This document shows positions 43,142 through 52,449 of a stretch of DNA of 64,000 nt, piece by piece. A program made the position numbers and the translations under genes. Origin of the DNA: Runella limosa DSM 17973 (lineage in GTDB: Bacteria > Bacteroidota > Bacteroidia > Cytophagales > Spirosomataceae); assembly GCF_000482465.1 (NCBI RefSeq), contig NZ_KI519429.1, positions 1-64,000 of the forward strand, written 5' to 3'. Positions within the stretch are counted from its first letter, which is position 1, and the number at the start of each line of letters is the position of its first letter. A model generated the notes under the pieces. The model was not told the DNA's origin, did not search any database, and saw nothing but the letters and a program-made list of their open reading frames with translations.

Positions 43142-44725
43142 TTAGTAGCCCGGATTTTGTTCGATGATTGGGTTCTGCGTTTTCTCGGTATCTGGGATTG
43201 GCCAGATAAAACGGAAATCAGCGTAAGGGATAGCCGCTTGAGTTGGATTGATCGCTCCACCTACCTTGTACAAAGCCGCTCCTTGTGCCGCATTCGCATA
43301 CTTGGCAGGAATACCACCTGTGTTGAAATCTGGATCAACGGCATTGCGGTGAATATCCGACCAACGTTTTCCTTCTGCTAAGAACTCAATTCTTCTCTCC
43401 AACAAAATTGCCGCGATAAGCGCTTTTTTGTCAGCAAAGCTGGCAGCGGTGTATGCTTCTGTCGCAGGTGCAGCAAGGGCACGGTTACGTACGGCGTTCA
43501 ACAAAGCAATCGCTCTATCAGACACCCCCGTTGCTTGGCGAGCTTCGGCTTCAGCTGAGTTCAACAATACTTCAGCGTAGCGAATCTGCGGTGCAAAGTC
43601 AGCTCTTTCGGTATAAGACGTGTATTTTTTAGTAAATACGTTTACAGTTGAGGCTCCGTTGGCATTGGCACCAGTAAGGTACAATTGCGTACGACGCTTA
43701 TCAGTTTCCAACCATTTCGCATTGTTCCAGATGATTGGCGAAATTGCCAACAAACCACGCGCACCTAAGTTAGCCGCACCATACATACTTGGCAAAGCGC
43801 CGTTGGTACCCGTGTTATCCAAAGCATCGTTACGAATAGAGAAGATGCTCTCCGTCGAGTTGTTGTTTGTGAATGCGCCATTAGGCTCATCTGTCAATTT
43901 CCAAGCACCAATTGGGCTTACAAATGGCGCTGCCGCAGGTACCAATTTAGCACCTTCAGCAATCACACCTGCCCAGTCACCTTTGTGCAATTTCACGCGT
44001 TGTTTCAAGGCAATAGCCGCTGCTTTTGTCGCACGAACCGTTCCTGGTGAAAGTGTCGCTGGCAAGTTTGTTTCAGCAAAATCCAAATCAGCTAAGATTT
44101 TCTCGTAGTTCTCAGCTACCGTTGGACGAGGAATCGCTCTTACTTGATCTACTGCCGAACCTGAGTTAATGGCAAAATCACGGTAAGGAACCCCTAATTT
44201 ATTTCCGTTTCCATCCAAATATGGTCTTGCAAAAAGCGTCACGGCTTCGTGGTGCGCCAATGCTCTCAAGAAACGACATTCTGCTTCAAATTGAGAAGCA
44301 GCGGCCGCCGTAATGATATTCGACTTGGCTGCATTTTTAAAGCCATCAATCGAAATGTTCGCTTTATTGATAAGCGCGTACAACGCTCCCCAATGCCCTA
44401 CGTTGTTGGCAGTGGTGGTGTTGTAAGTAGCTTGATAGGTAATTTGGAAGAAAGCCGCTACGTTGATAACGTCTTCGCCGCGTGCATCACCTTGTTCGAT
44501 GTTGGCCGCTCCAAAAGGATACCCACGTACCGAACCATCGGTGTACGGGCTACTTTGTGCCGCATCATATACGCCATACAACGACAAGAGGCAACGGTCA
44601 GCCGTGCTGAATGCACTGGCATCGGTAATGGCGTTGAAAGGGCTTTTGTCCAGGGCGGTTTCGCAACTGCTCATCATCGCCAGTGGAATCGCTCCTATTA
44701 ATATTCTTTTTACTAATGTTTTCAT
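43142..44725 (-). CDS. SusD/RagB nutrient-binding lipoprotein
   Basis: The product is 527 aa. A lipoprotein signal with AMMSSCETAL (lipidated Cys at about 21) starts a helical SusD body (FEAECRFLRALAHHEAVTLF) and ends with AIPYADFRFIWPIPDTEKTQ and IIEQNPGY, the SusD C-terminal signature. It binds substrate for the SusC encoded 26 bp upstream. It is followed by a clean terminator, so this pair is a two-gene unit without the extra lipoprotein. Confidence 0.93.
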   Translation of the reverse strand: MKTLVKRILIGAIPLAMMSSCETALDKSPFNAITDASAFSTADRCLLSLYGVYDAAQSSPYTDGSVRGYPFGAANIEQGDARGEDVINVAAFFQITYQATYNTTTANNVGHWGALYALINKANISIDGFKNAAKSNIITAAAASQFEAECRFLRALAHHEAVTLFARPYLDGNGNKLGVPYRDFAINSGSAVDQVRAIPRPTVAENYEKILADLDFAETNLPATLSPGTVRATKAAAIALKQRVKLHKGDWAGVIAEGAKLVPAAAPFVSPIGAWKLTDEPNGAFTNNNSTESIFSIRNDALDNTGTNGALPSMYGAANLGARGLLAISPIIWNNAKWLETDKRRTQLYLTGANANGASTVNVFTKKYTSYTERADFAPQIRYAEVLLNSAEAEARQATGVSDRAIALLNAVRNRALAAPATEAYTAASFADKKALIAAILLERRIEFLAEGKRWSDIHRNAVDPDFNTGGIPAKYANAAQGAALYKVGGAINPTQAAIPYADFRFIWPIPDTEKTQNPIIEQNPGY

Positions 44726-44751
44726 AAATCAATCGTTTGTCGTAGTGTGAA

Positions 44752-47700
44752 TTAAAAACCAACATTTAAACCAAAAGAAACGGTTCTAATTTGTGGACTA
44801 ACTGCGTTGTCTAAACCCAACGTACTGATGTTGTCAGGGTCAGCTCCGCTGTATTTTGTCCATACAGCCAAGTTTTGTCCTTGCGCAAACAAACGCAAAC
44901 TCTGCACAAAACCTTTCGTTGCTTTTGTCAACGCTTTGCTTGGTACACTGTAAGTCAATACGATGTTTTGTAAACGGAGGTAATCGCCGCTCTCTAAGAA
45001 ACGAGAGTTTGCCAATTGAGATTGGTTGATGTTGTTACCTTGGCCATAGTACAACTTAGGTACGTTGGTAATATCGCCAGGCTTCTGCCATCTCTCAAGA
45101 ATCTCACGACCGTTGTTTTGGAAACTTTGGTTCATCAACGCATCTTGACGAGTGATGTTGAAGATTTTGTTTCCACCTGAGTAACGCAACATTACTTCTA
45201 AGCTCAACCCTTTGTAGTTAAAGTTGTTGGTAAATGCACCAAACCACACTGGTGTAGGATTTCCTAAACGCGCACGGTCATTGAAAGTCAACGACGTTTG
45301 AGCGCCCAATGTACCTTCGTTTTGTCCAGAAGCTACATAATACCCACCGATTGAGAAAGGTGAACCGTTAGAAATGTTCAATTGAGCAAGTGTTCCGTCA
45401 GCTTTCACGTACACTGGGTTACCATTGGCAGAGTTTACACCTGAGAACTGGTATCCGTGAATCACGTTGATAGGTTGACCTACTTCAATCAAGTTATAGC
45501 CACCGTTTTGGATGTATGGAACCGCCGTACCACCGATTGAATAAAGGGCAGTGATTTGGTTTTTGATATTTGAGTAGTTGAAGTTGGCATTCCAAGTGAA
45601 GTCTTTTGTTCTCAAGATGTCACCACCAATCGACAACTCAATACCCTTGTTGCGAAGCGAGCCAATGTTTTGAGAAATTGAGTTACCAGGAACCCCTGCG
45701 CTCAAAGGCGTTGGAACACCTAGTACCAAATTATCAACGTCATTGATGAAGTAATCCGCTGTTAGGTTGAAACGGTTGTTAAGGATACCAATATCAACCC
45801 CTACGTCGTATTTGTTACTGGTTTCCCACTGCAAGTCAGAGTTACCGATAGCCGATACTGCAATACCGCTGATGTTTCCGTACGGACGAGCACCATACGT
45901 ACTCAAGTAAGGGAAACCGCTCAAAGTGTTACCTACTCTTGCGTACGAAGCTTTTAATTTCACTTCGTTAAAGTATTGGCTCAAGCCACTGTTTACCCAG
46001 AAACCTTCTTGCGATACGCGCCAGCCTGCTGAGAAACCTGGGAATACCCCGTAACGTTTTTCAGGTGCCAAAGAGCTTTGTCCATCGCGACGAATCGACG
46101 CTTGTACAAAATATTTGTTGTTGAAATCGTAGTTGAAACGACCAAAAAATGATTCAAAACCAGACTGCGTCATTGATCCACCCGTTGTCTGAATGGCTGC
46201 ACTACCCGTGATAAAGTTTTCTTTGATGAAGAACATATCCGAGATGTTTGAACCTGATGTCGAGTGCCACTTGTAGTTATCGCGTTGCACTTCGTGACCT
46301 GCTGTCAAGTAAATATTGTGGTTTTTACCCAACGTCAAGTTGTAGTTCACGTAGTTTTGCCATGTATAACGCAAACGGTTTTGGTTTTCGTTGTAAACAT
46401 AACCGTTTGTTCCACCCGTTGATGTTCCGTAACCGTCACCGTGAAGGTTTGTCCAGCTTTGGAAGCTGTAATCACTTAACATATCTGCCGAGAATACCGA
46501 ACGCAATTTCAAGCCTTGGATCGGAGAAATTTCGATAAAGCTGTTGTTGATGATACGATATTTGTCTGAACGGTACTGGTTGTTACGTAACGTAAAAGCA
46601 GCATTCGTGAAGTTGTCATCCACTGAAGTCGTGTTAGCGCCTGGGTTCATTGAGTTACCACTTGGCCAGTTGATATTGTAGCCTGTTGGGTGATTGGCAT
46701 TGAAAGGCGAAACGTTTGGCAACAAACGAAGCGTTGACGAAATCGCACCACTCAAGGCGTTTGTACCGTTGTTTTGGTCTCCATCGTCTTGGCGGCTAAT
46801 GGTAATGTTGTTACCCACTTTAAGGTACTTGTTTGCTTCGTGTTCTACGTTCAAACGCGCACGGTATGCTTTGTTAAAGTTGGTAATGATGATACCTTGT
46901 TGCTGCGAGTAGTTGAGCGACATGTAGTAGCTAGTCTTTTCAGTACCACCTTGCGCACTTAGGGTGTGGTTATGCACCGCTGCATTGTTTACCATCACTT
47001 GGTCTTGCCAGTTGGTGTTGGTTTGAGCTGCGTCCATGTTGGCACGCAAAGCTTGACCTGCATTGGCCAATTTTTCGTTGGCAATCATCACAAATTCTTG
47101 GGCATTCAAGACGTCAAAACGCTTGAGGGCGTTGTTGAAACCGATGGAAGCATCGTAGCTAACTTTGCCTCTTCCTTTTGCGCCTTTTTTGGTGGTAATC
47201 AAGATTACTCCCGCAGCCGCTCTTGAACCATAAATCGCCGTAGCCGATCCATCTTTCAACACTTCCATGTTTTCGATGTCGGCAGGGTTAATATCTCCCA
47301 AAGCGTTTGAGTTGGTTGTACTTGCCAAGTTACCCGAAATGATAGGTATTCCATCAACGACAATCAATGGGTCATTGGCTTGGTTTACTGAGTTTGTACC
47401 ACGAATACGGATACGTGCTGGCGTGTTAACACCACCACCCACGTTCGTTACCTGTACCCCTGTCGCACGACCAGCCAACTGCTTGTCGATCGAAGGAGTC
47501 ATCAAGTTTGCAAATTGTTTGGCATCTACTTTTGAAGCAGACCCTGTAAAAGCTTTACGCTGCTGCACACCGTATCCAACGACCACGACCTCACTCAGCT
47601 CATTGGCTAGGGTTTTAAGCGAAGGATTAATTACTGATTGGCTGCCTACCAACACTTCAAGTTCTTCCATTCCTACGAATGAAAACACCAAGGTACTATT

Positions 47701-47904
47701 GCCATTAGGAACTCGGATTGAGTACTTCCCGTTACCATCCGTAACAGTTCCTACTAGCGTACCTTTCACAACTACACTTACCCCAGGTAATGGAGAACTG
47801 TCATCACTACTGGTGACTGCACCAGTAACGGTACGCTCTTGCGCTCTGAGTTGAGTGCAAAAGCCCAATAACAAGCAAAAGCTTGCCAGTAAAAAATTAC
47901 GCAT
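44752..47904 (-). CDS. SusC/RagA TonB-linked outer-membrane transporter
   Basis: The product is 1050 aa. A signal peptide ends LRAQ. The carboxypeptidase-like domain reads RTVTGAVTSSDDSSPLPGVS. The plug has QLAGRATGVQVTNVGGG and PLIVVDGIPIISG, and the SusC signature is YGSRAAAGVILITTKKG. The barrel ends TVSFGLNVGF. It is the larger of the two SusC paralogs and first gene of its operon. An inverted repeat overlaps its likely promoter (47953-47982). Substrate unknown. Confidence 0.95.
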   Translation of the reverse strand: MRNFLLASFCLLLGFCTQLRAQERTVTGAVTSSDDSSPLPGVSVVVKGTLVGTVTDGNGKYSIRVPNGNSTLVFSFVGMEELEVLVGSQSVINPSLKTLANELSEVVVVGYGVQQRKAFTGSASKVDAKQFANLMTPSIDKQLAGRATGVQVTNVGGGVNTPARIRIRGTNSVNQANDPLIVVDGIPIISGNLASTTNSNALGDINPADIENMEVLKDGSATAIYGSRAAAGVILITTKKGAKGRGKVSYDASIGFNNALKRFDVLNAQEFVMIANEKLANAGQALRANMDAAQTNTNWQDQVMVNNAAVHNHTLSAQGGTEKTSYYMSLNYSQQQGIIITNFNKAYRARLNVEHEANKYLKVGNNITISRQDDGDQNNGTNALSGAISSTLRLLPNVSPFNANHPTGYNINWPSGNSMNPGANTTSVDDNFTNAAFTLRNNQYRSDKYRIINNSFIEISPIQGLKLRSVFSADMLSDYSFQSWTNLHGDGYGTSTGGTNGYVYNENQNRLRYTWQNYVNYNLTLGKNHNIYLTAGHEVQRDNYKWHSTSGSNISDMFFIKENFITGSAAIQTTGGSMTQSGFESFFGRFNYDFNNKYFVQASIRRDGQSSLAPEKRYGVFPGFSAGWRVSQEGFWVNSGLSQYFNEVKLKASYARVGNTLSGFPYLSTYGARPYGNISGIAVSAIGNSDLQWETSNKYDVGVDIGILNNRFNLTADYFINDVDNLVLGVPTPLSAGVPGNSISQNIGSLRNKGIELSIGGDILRTKDFTWNANFNYSNIKNQITALYSIGGTAVPYIQNGGYNLIEVGQPINVIHGYQFSGVNSANGNPVYVKADGTLAQLNISNGSPFSIGGYYVASGQNEGTLGAQTSLTFNDRARLGNPTPVWFGAFTNNFNYKGLSLEVMLRYSGGNKIFNITRQDALMNQSFQNNGREILERWQKPGDITNVPKLYYGQGNNINQSQLANSRFLESGDYLRLQNIVLTYSVPSKALTKATKGFVQSLRLFAQGQNLAVWTKYSGADPDNISTLGLDNAVSPQIRTVSFGLNVGF

Positions 47905-47952
47905 ACGATTTAGTTTGGTTTTTAGTTAAACAAATGGTGTTAACTCACTTAC

Positions 47953-47982
47953 TTAGCACAAAATTAGGTGCTTTTGTGCTAA
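47953..47982 (-). promoter_or_regulatory. Inverted-repeat operator over the susC promoter
   Basis: TTAGCACAAAA (47953-47963) is repeated inversely as TTTTGTGCTAA (47972-47982) with an 8-bp spacer. On the minus strand the left part contains TAATTTTG (47959-47966), a fit to the -7 box, about 55 bp from the susC start at 47904. An overlapping regulator site is the simplest reading. Confidence 0.45.
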
Positions 47983-48143
47983 TGTAAGCGCGAAATTAAA
48001 ACATGATTAAAATAATATCTCTAAAAATCAGTAAGTATTCTTAGTAACATCGGCTAAAACCCCACATTTTAGCGACGAAAAATACTTATTTTACCTACAA
48101 AACCTTAAACCTTAAACCAAAACATTAAATACAACGCTTGGCC

Positions 48144-51100
48144 ATGATTGAATCCTTTTTAGAAAAAACAGCTCGGTATATTTTTTCAAAACATCCTGAC
48201 ACTCGGCAACTTGAGCAGTTATCCATCATTGTTCCTACCCGACGTTCGGGGTATTTTTTAAAGCGTGCTTTGGCCCAGTGTTCTACTCAGCCATTTTTGG
48301 CACCTGAAGTAGTCGCAATTGACGATTTTGTAGCTGACCGTTGTAAAATCGAAATTGCCGATAATGTGAGCCTACTCTTTGAATTGTACGATATTTTCAA
48401 GCAAGTTGATAAAAATATCACCTTCGATCGCTACTTGCAGTGGGGTAGTATGTTACTGCGTGACTTTGACCAAATTGATCAGTATCTGATTGATGCCGAT
48501 TACCTTTTTGACTATATCACCGAAGCCAAAGCCCTAGAACGGTGGCAAGTCGATTGGCCAAACAGCAATGTTTCTACCCAATCAGATCGCCTAAAAGCGT
48601 ATTTTGAGTTGTTCTCAAACCTAAAAAAGGTATATTTTTCATTCAAAAAAGACCTAAAAGACAGAAACAGGGCGTTTCGAGGAATGGCCTACCGCGATTT
48701 AGCTGAAAATGCAGTTGATGTCCTACTCACCGCTGACCATTCAATCAAACCTCGTTACTATTTTGTTGGCTTCAATGCCCTGACTGGGGCCGAAGAGAAA
48801 ATCATCAAAACCCTCGTTAATGCCAAACAAGCCGAAACGATTTGGGACTGTGATTACTACTATATGCGCGATAATCCACTCGCCGAAGGGGGAAAATTTT
48901 TGCGAAAATACCGTGACGCGGCTTGGTCAGGTGAATGGAAATGGAGTGAAAGCCATTTGTTAGGTACCCAGAAAGACATGCACGTCTATGCCGTTCCGAA
49001 TGCTTCGATGCAGGCGAAAGTGGCGGGCGAGCTCTACCAACAATGGTGCGCGGAAGGACAAGGTGGTTCGGAACAACGCCCCGTGGGTATTGTTTTGGCC
49101 GACGAAAATCTTCTCGTTCCGATGCTCAATGGGCTTGATGAATCCATCACCGATTTGAACGTAACGATGGGTCTTACGCTTCGTAACTCGCTGTTATTTA
49201 CGCTTATCGACTCCCTTTTTGAGTTACAATTTACCATTGCCGAATTTAGGTCAAAAGATGGACGAGCCATAAAAATTCCCAAATTCAACCACCGAACGGT
49301 ACAAAAAGTCCTGAATCACCCCTTTATTCGTCGTTATGAGTTTCTAGCACTACAACAGCGTGATGTTTCGACCGAGACCATCATTCAAGTGACCATTCGG
49401 GAAATTCAGCAGCGCAATTTGGTCTATCTCGACCCTACCCTACTCCTCGAATGGGGGCAACAACACCCGCTTTTCAAAACACTTTTTAGCCGCTGGGACG
49501 ACAACCCACACACCGTCATCAAGGTATTCTATGACCTGATTGATATTTTACGTGAGGTATATAAAGACACCCAAAACGCAATTGAAACGGAGTACCTGTA
49601 CTTGTTTTATACACTCCTCAAACAACTCGAAACTACGCTCAGTTCTGAGCACGTTGAAAAGCTCAATTTGCGTACGTTTAAAGCGTTTTTGTACGAACTT
49701 ATCCGCCAAACACGCATACCGTTTAGTGGCGAACCCGTCAGTCCGCTCCAAATCATAGGGATGCTCGAAACCAGGGCATTAGACTTTGAACGAATCATTA
49801 TTTTGTCGATGAACGAAGGGGTTTTTCCGATGACCAAACGCCAAAATTCGCTCATCCCGTTTGACATTGCCAAAGAAGCGGGTTTGCCCGTTTTTAGCGA
49901 CCAAGACGCGGTAATGTCGTACCATTTTTATCGGCTTTTACAACGCGCCAACGACGTTCACCTGGTCTATGTAACTGATTCAAACACCTACAATGGCGGC
50001 GAAAAAAGTCGCTTTATTCTCCAAATTGAGCATGAACTTGTACCCAAAGCCAACGGTAATATCAAGTTTACTGAACACGTAGTTAGGTTTCAGGAAAACC
50101 AGCAATCAGCAGATGAGCAGGTGTTAGATACCTCCTTCGTCGATGAGCGGGTGTTAGATACCTCCTTCGTCGGTATGACAAAGAACGGTAAACCCAAAAC
50201 AGCAAACCAAAAACAACCCCTCAACAACGATTGGACTGTGCCCAAAACCCCCGAAACGCTGGCATTTTTACGTCAAAACTTAGCTAACGGTGGTCTATAC
50301 GCAACCCACCTCAACCAGTACCTAAAATGCTCACTTCAATATTATTTTAGCCGCGTGGCTGGGGTTTCGGAAGACGAAGAAGTGGAAGAAAGAATGGGGG
50401 CTGCTGATTTTGGTTCGTGGATACACGCCGTGTTGGAACGTATTGACATCGAATTTTTGATGGACGGCAAGCCCATTAGCGATGCCGAAATCAAGGCCAT
50501 TTTGCGCGAAGAATTTGCCAAATTGTTCCGAGGTTATGACCCAGAATCGGGTATCAATCGTCTTTTGTATCAAGTAGCCGAGCAAACCGTGTTGGATTTT
50601 CTGAAAGAACAACGCCAACGCGATGAAAACCTTACTGTGCTCGCTACCGAACAAAAATTGACCGCGACCTTTGACGTACCTTTGTCAGACGGCTCACTCG
50701 CTTTGAAAATTGCGGGTAAAATTGACCGAGTAGAACTCCTCGACAACGTCATTCGCGTGGCCGATTACAAAACGGGCAAAATCGAACAGCTCCCCAAAGT
50801 TACCCCCGACAAACTTGACCATATCATGAGCTCGGGTGACAACTCAAACCATGAAAAAATCAGGCAGTTATGGATTTATCAATACCTGATTTATAAACAA
50901 ATGTTGCGTGAAAAAGGCTTGCGTTTGCGCGGGCGTGAGTTTCACTTAGATGCCTACGAAGTGACTTCGGGCTTTTACTCGCTACGCAATATCAAACGTG
51001 GTTTTATTTTCAATCCTTTAAAATTTGGCGATAGCCAAGACGCAGAATCGTATGTAGAACAATCGGAAAACTACCTTCGCGCCTTTGTCGTAGATAAACT

Positions 51101-51185
51101 TCTCAATCCTGATGAGCCTTTCCGCAAAACCGACTACTTAACAGCTTGTCAGTTTTGTGATTTTAGGGAAATTTGTGGTCGATAA
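48144..51185 (+). CDS. AddB-like helicase/nuclease with 4Fe-4S motif (PD-(D/E)XK)
   Basis: The product is about 1013 aa from the ATG at 48144 (MIESFLEKTARYIFSK); the longer frame begins at a TTG two codons earlier. The N-terminal half is a degenerate UvrD/AddB-like domain (LSIIVPTRRSGYFLKRALAQ) without a Walker A Lys. The C-terminal PD-(D/E)XK nuclease has GSWIHAVLE, VADYKTGKIEQ and a Cys of KCSLQYYF. The final CQFCDFREICGR supplies the other three Cys of a 4Fe-4S cluster as in AddB/Dna2-type nucleases. It probably processes double-strand breaks with an AddA partner not in this window. Two copies of a 10-residue repeat, DE(Q/R)VLDTSFV, interrupt it at about residues 656-676. Confidence 0.8.
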   Translation: MIESFLEKTARYIFSKHPDTRQLEQLSIIVPTRRSGYFLKRALAQCSTQPFLAPEVVAIDDFVADRCKIEIADNVSLLFELYDIFKQVDKNITFDRYLQWGSMLLRDFDQIDQYLIDADYLFDYITEAKALERWQVDWPNSNVSTQSDRLKAYFELFSNLKKVYFSFKKDLKDRNRAFRGMAYRDLAENAVDVLLTADHSIKPRYYFVGFNALTGAEEKIIKTLVNAKQAETIWDCDYYYMRDNPLAEGGKFLRKYRDAAWSGEWKWSESHLLGTQKDMHVYAVPNASMQAKVAGELYQQWCAEGQGGSEQRPVGIVLADENLLVPMLNGLDESITDLNVTMGLTLRNSLLFTLIDSLFELQFTIAEFRSKDGRAIKIPKFNHRTVQKVLNHPFIRRYEFLALQQRDVSTETIIQVTIREIQQRNLVYLDPTLLLEWGQQHPLFKTLFSRWDDNPHTVIKVFYDLIDILREVYKDTQNAIETEYLYLFYTLLKQLETTLSSEHVEKLNLRTFKAFLYELIRQTRIPFSGEPVSPLQIIGMLETRALDFERIIILSMNEGVFPMTKRQNSLIPFDIAKEAGLPVFSDQDAVMSYHFYRLLQRANDVHLVYVTDSNTYNGGEKSRFILQIEHELVPKANGNIKFTEHVVRFQENQQSADEQVLDTSFVDERVLDTSFVGMTKNGKPKTANQKQPLNNDWTVPKTPETLAFLRQNLANGGLYATHLNQYLKCSLQYYFSRVAGVSEDEEVEERMGAADFGSWIHAVLERIDIEFLMDGKPISDAEIKAILREEFAKLFRGYDPESGINRLLYQVAEQTVLDFLKEQRQRDENLTVLATEQKLTATFDVPLSDGSLALKIAGKIDRVELLDNVIRVADYKTGKIEQLPKVTPDKLDHIMSSGDNSNHEKIRQLWIYQYLIYKQMLREKGLRLRGREFHLDAYEVTSGFYSLRNIKRGFIFNPLKFGDSQDAESYVEQSENYLRAFVVDKLLNPDEPFRKTDYLTACQFCDFREICGR
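50112..50180 (+). repeat. Two 30-bp in-frame repeats in the nuclease gene
   Basis: GATGAGCAGGTGTTAGATAC-type 30-bp units lie exactly in tandem at 50112-50141 and 50142-50171, followed by GGTATGACA. The sequence CCTCCTTCGTCGG...ATGACA resembles a repeat that is normally intergenic in Bacteroidota genomes. Both units keep the reading frame and add 10 residues each. Confidence 0.65.
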
Positions 51186-51193
51186 ATCGCCTC

Positions 51194-51544
51194 TCAAGCA
51201 GCCTGTATGAGCAATGCAGGTTGCTTGGCCCTTCGTCGGGCTACGGGTGCAGTAAAGCCATCTTTTTGGCGAACAAACCCATCATTGCCGACGGAAGCAT
51301 GATGCAAATTCACAATACATCCCCGCCGAATTCTTACAAATGAGTTAGATAATTCTGTTTCGAAAAGCCCTAACGTTTTGGCTACAAGCATCGGTGGATG
51401 GGCATTTATCACGATAAGGGTGTAATTTCGACGCCCCTCCAAGCGAACAATTTCACTTAAAGGCACAAATACTTTTCCTCCAGTACATGGAAGACGTAAG
51501 CCAGCAACGCCTTTTTTGGTAAATGCAAGTTCATATACTTTCAT
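51194..51544 (-). CDS. Stand-alone LytTR DNA-binding protein
   Basis: The product is 116 aa from the ATG at 51544 (MKVYELAFTKKG); a longer frame starts with non-family sequence. The LytTR core is VPLSEIVRLEGRRNYTLIVI and FVRIRRGCIVNLHHA, then DGFTAPVARRR. There is no receiver or membrane part, so it is probably a direct regulator of nearby genes. It is convergent with the nuclease gene (8-bp gap). Confidence 0.85.
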   Translation of the reverse strand: MKVYELAFTKKGVAGLRLPCTGGKVFVPLSEIVRLEGRRNYTLIVINAHPPMLVAKTLGLFETELSNSFVRIRRGCIVNLHHASVGNDGFVRQKDGFTAPVARRRAKQPALLIQAA

Positions 51545-51672
51545 GAGTAGCAGGGAGTTAGTGAATAGTTGTACAAAGGTGCATGATTTGCCTTTGGCCA
51601 TTCAAGGGGAAAACTACCCTTCACTTCCCGCAATTTTCCCGTATTTTTGCAGCTTAGTTTATATCGATATAT

Positions 51673-52197
51673 ATGTTTGCCATTGTTGACATTGAAACCA
51701 CGGGCGGCACTTACGCCACAAGCCGCATCACTGAAATTGCAATTATCCGCCACGATGGCACCCAAATCATAGATTCTTACCAAAGCCTGGTCAATCCTGC
51801 ATGTTGGATTCCTAGTTTTATTACCCAACTGACGGGAATCGATAACGAGATGGTCAAAGATGCCCCAACTTTTGAAGAAATAGCCGACGAAGTACGCCGA
51901 ATGACCCTCAATGCTGCCTTCGTAGCGCACAATGCCTCGTTCGATTATGGGTTTGTGCAACGGGAGTTCAACCGTTTGGATGAATATTTCAAACGCGATA
52001 CGCTGTGTACTGTGAAATTAAGTCGGAAAATTTTCCCTGGCTATAAGTCCTACAGTTTGGGCAACATTTGCCGCGACCTCCAAATCCGACACGTCAATCA
52101 TCACCGCGCCATGGGCGACGCCTCAGCCACTACCCTATTGTTTGAGCAGCTCCTCCAAAATGACCACGCTGGCATTCTAAAAGATTGGCGCCCGTAA
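51673..52197 (+). CDS. DEDDh 3'-5' exonuclease (DnaQ-like)
   Basis: The product is 174 aa. ExoI is VDIETTGG with Asp6 and Glu8, ExoII is HNASFDYGF, and ExoIIIepsilon is HHRAMGDASAT with the catalytic His and Asp. This is a proofreading-type exonuclease domain without polymerase or UvrC-like fusion, which in many Bacteroidota acts as polymerase III epsilon or as a repair exonuclease. The start ATG at 51673 gives the whole domain. It is followed by the 56-bp tandem repeat array. Confidence 0.9.
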   Translation: MFAIVDIETTGGTYATSRITEIAIIRHDGTQIIDSYQSLVNPACWIPSFITQLTGIDNEMVKDAPTFEEIADEVRRMTLNAAFVAHNASFDYGFVQREFNRLDEYFKRDTLCTVKLSRKIFPGYKSYSLGNICRDLQIRHVNHHRAMGDASATTLLFEQLLQNDHAGILKDWRP

Positions 52198-52202
52198 ACT
52201 AG

Positions 52203-52370
52203 CTCGTCCCGAATTCCAATTCGGGACGCAAACGGCCCAGCGTCTCCGACGCCTCATACTCGTCACAAACTCCAATTCGGGACGAAAACGGCCCAGCGTC
52301 TCTGACGCCTCATGCTCGTCCCGAACTCCGATTCGGGACGCAAACGGCCCAGCGTCTCCGACGCCACCCC
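52203..52370. repeat. Three 56-bp tandem repeats with hairpins
   Basis: Units start at 52203, 52259 and 52315. Each holds a hairpin around CCAATTCGGGAC and a second one, GCGTCTCCGACGC. The spacing is exact and the units differ at only a few bases. They fill most of the gap between the exonuclease and TetR genes. Confidence 0.9.
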
Positions 52371-52449
52371 ACAGCAAAATATTTCTCCGTTCTTGAACCA
52401 TTTTCTAAGTCAGCAAGTTTTGTAAGTGATTACTCACTTTCATTAAACA

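Noticed and set aside
43069-43260. 63-aa frame at the end of the first SusD gene
   Set aside because: It overlaps SusD in another frame and includes the terminator hairpin.
52203-52370. Possible CRISPR array
   Set aside because: The whole 56-bp unit is repeated with no unique spacers, and no cas gene is nearby.
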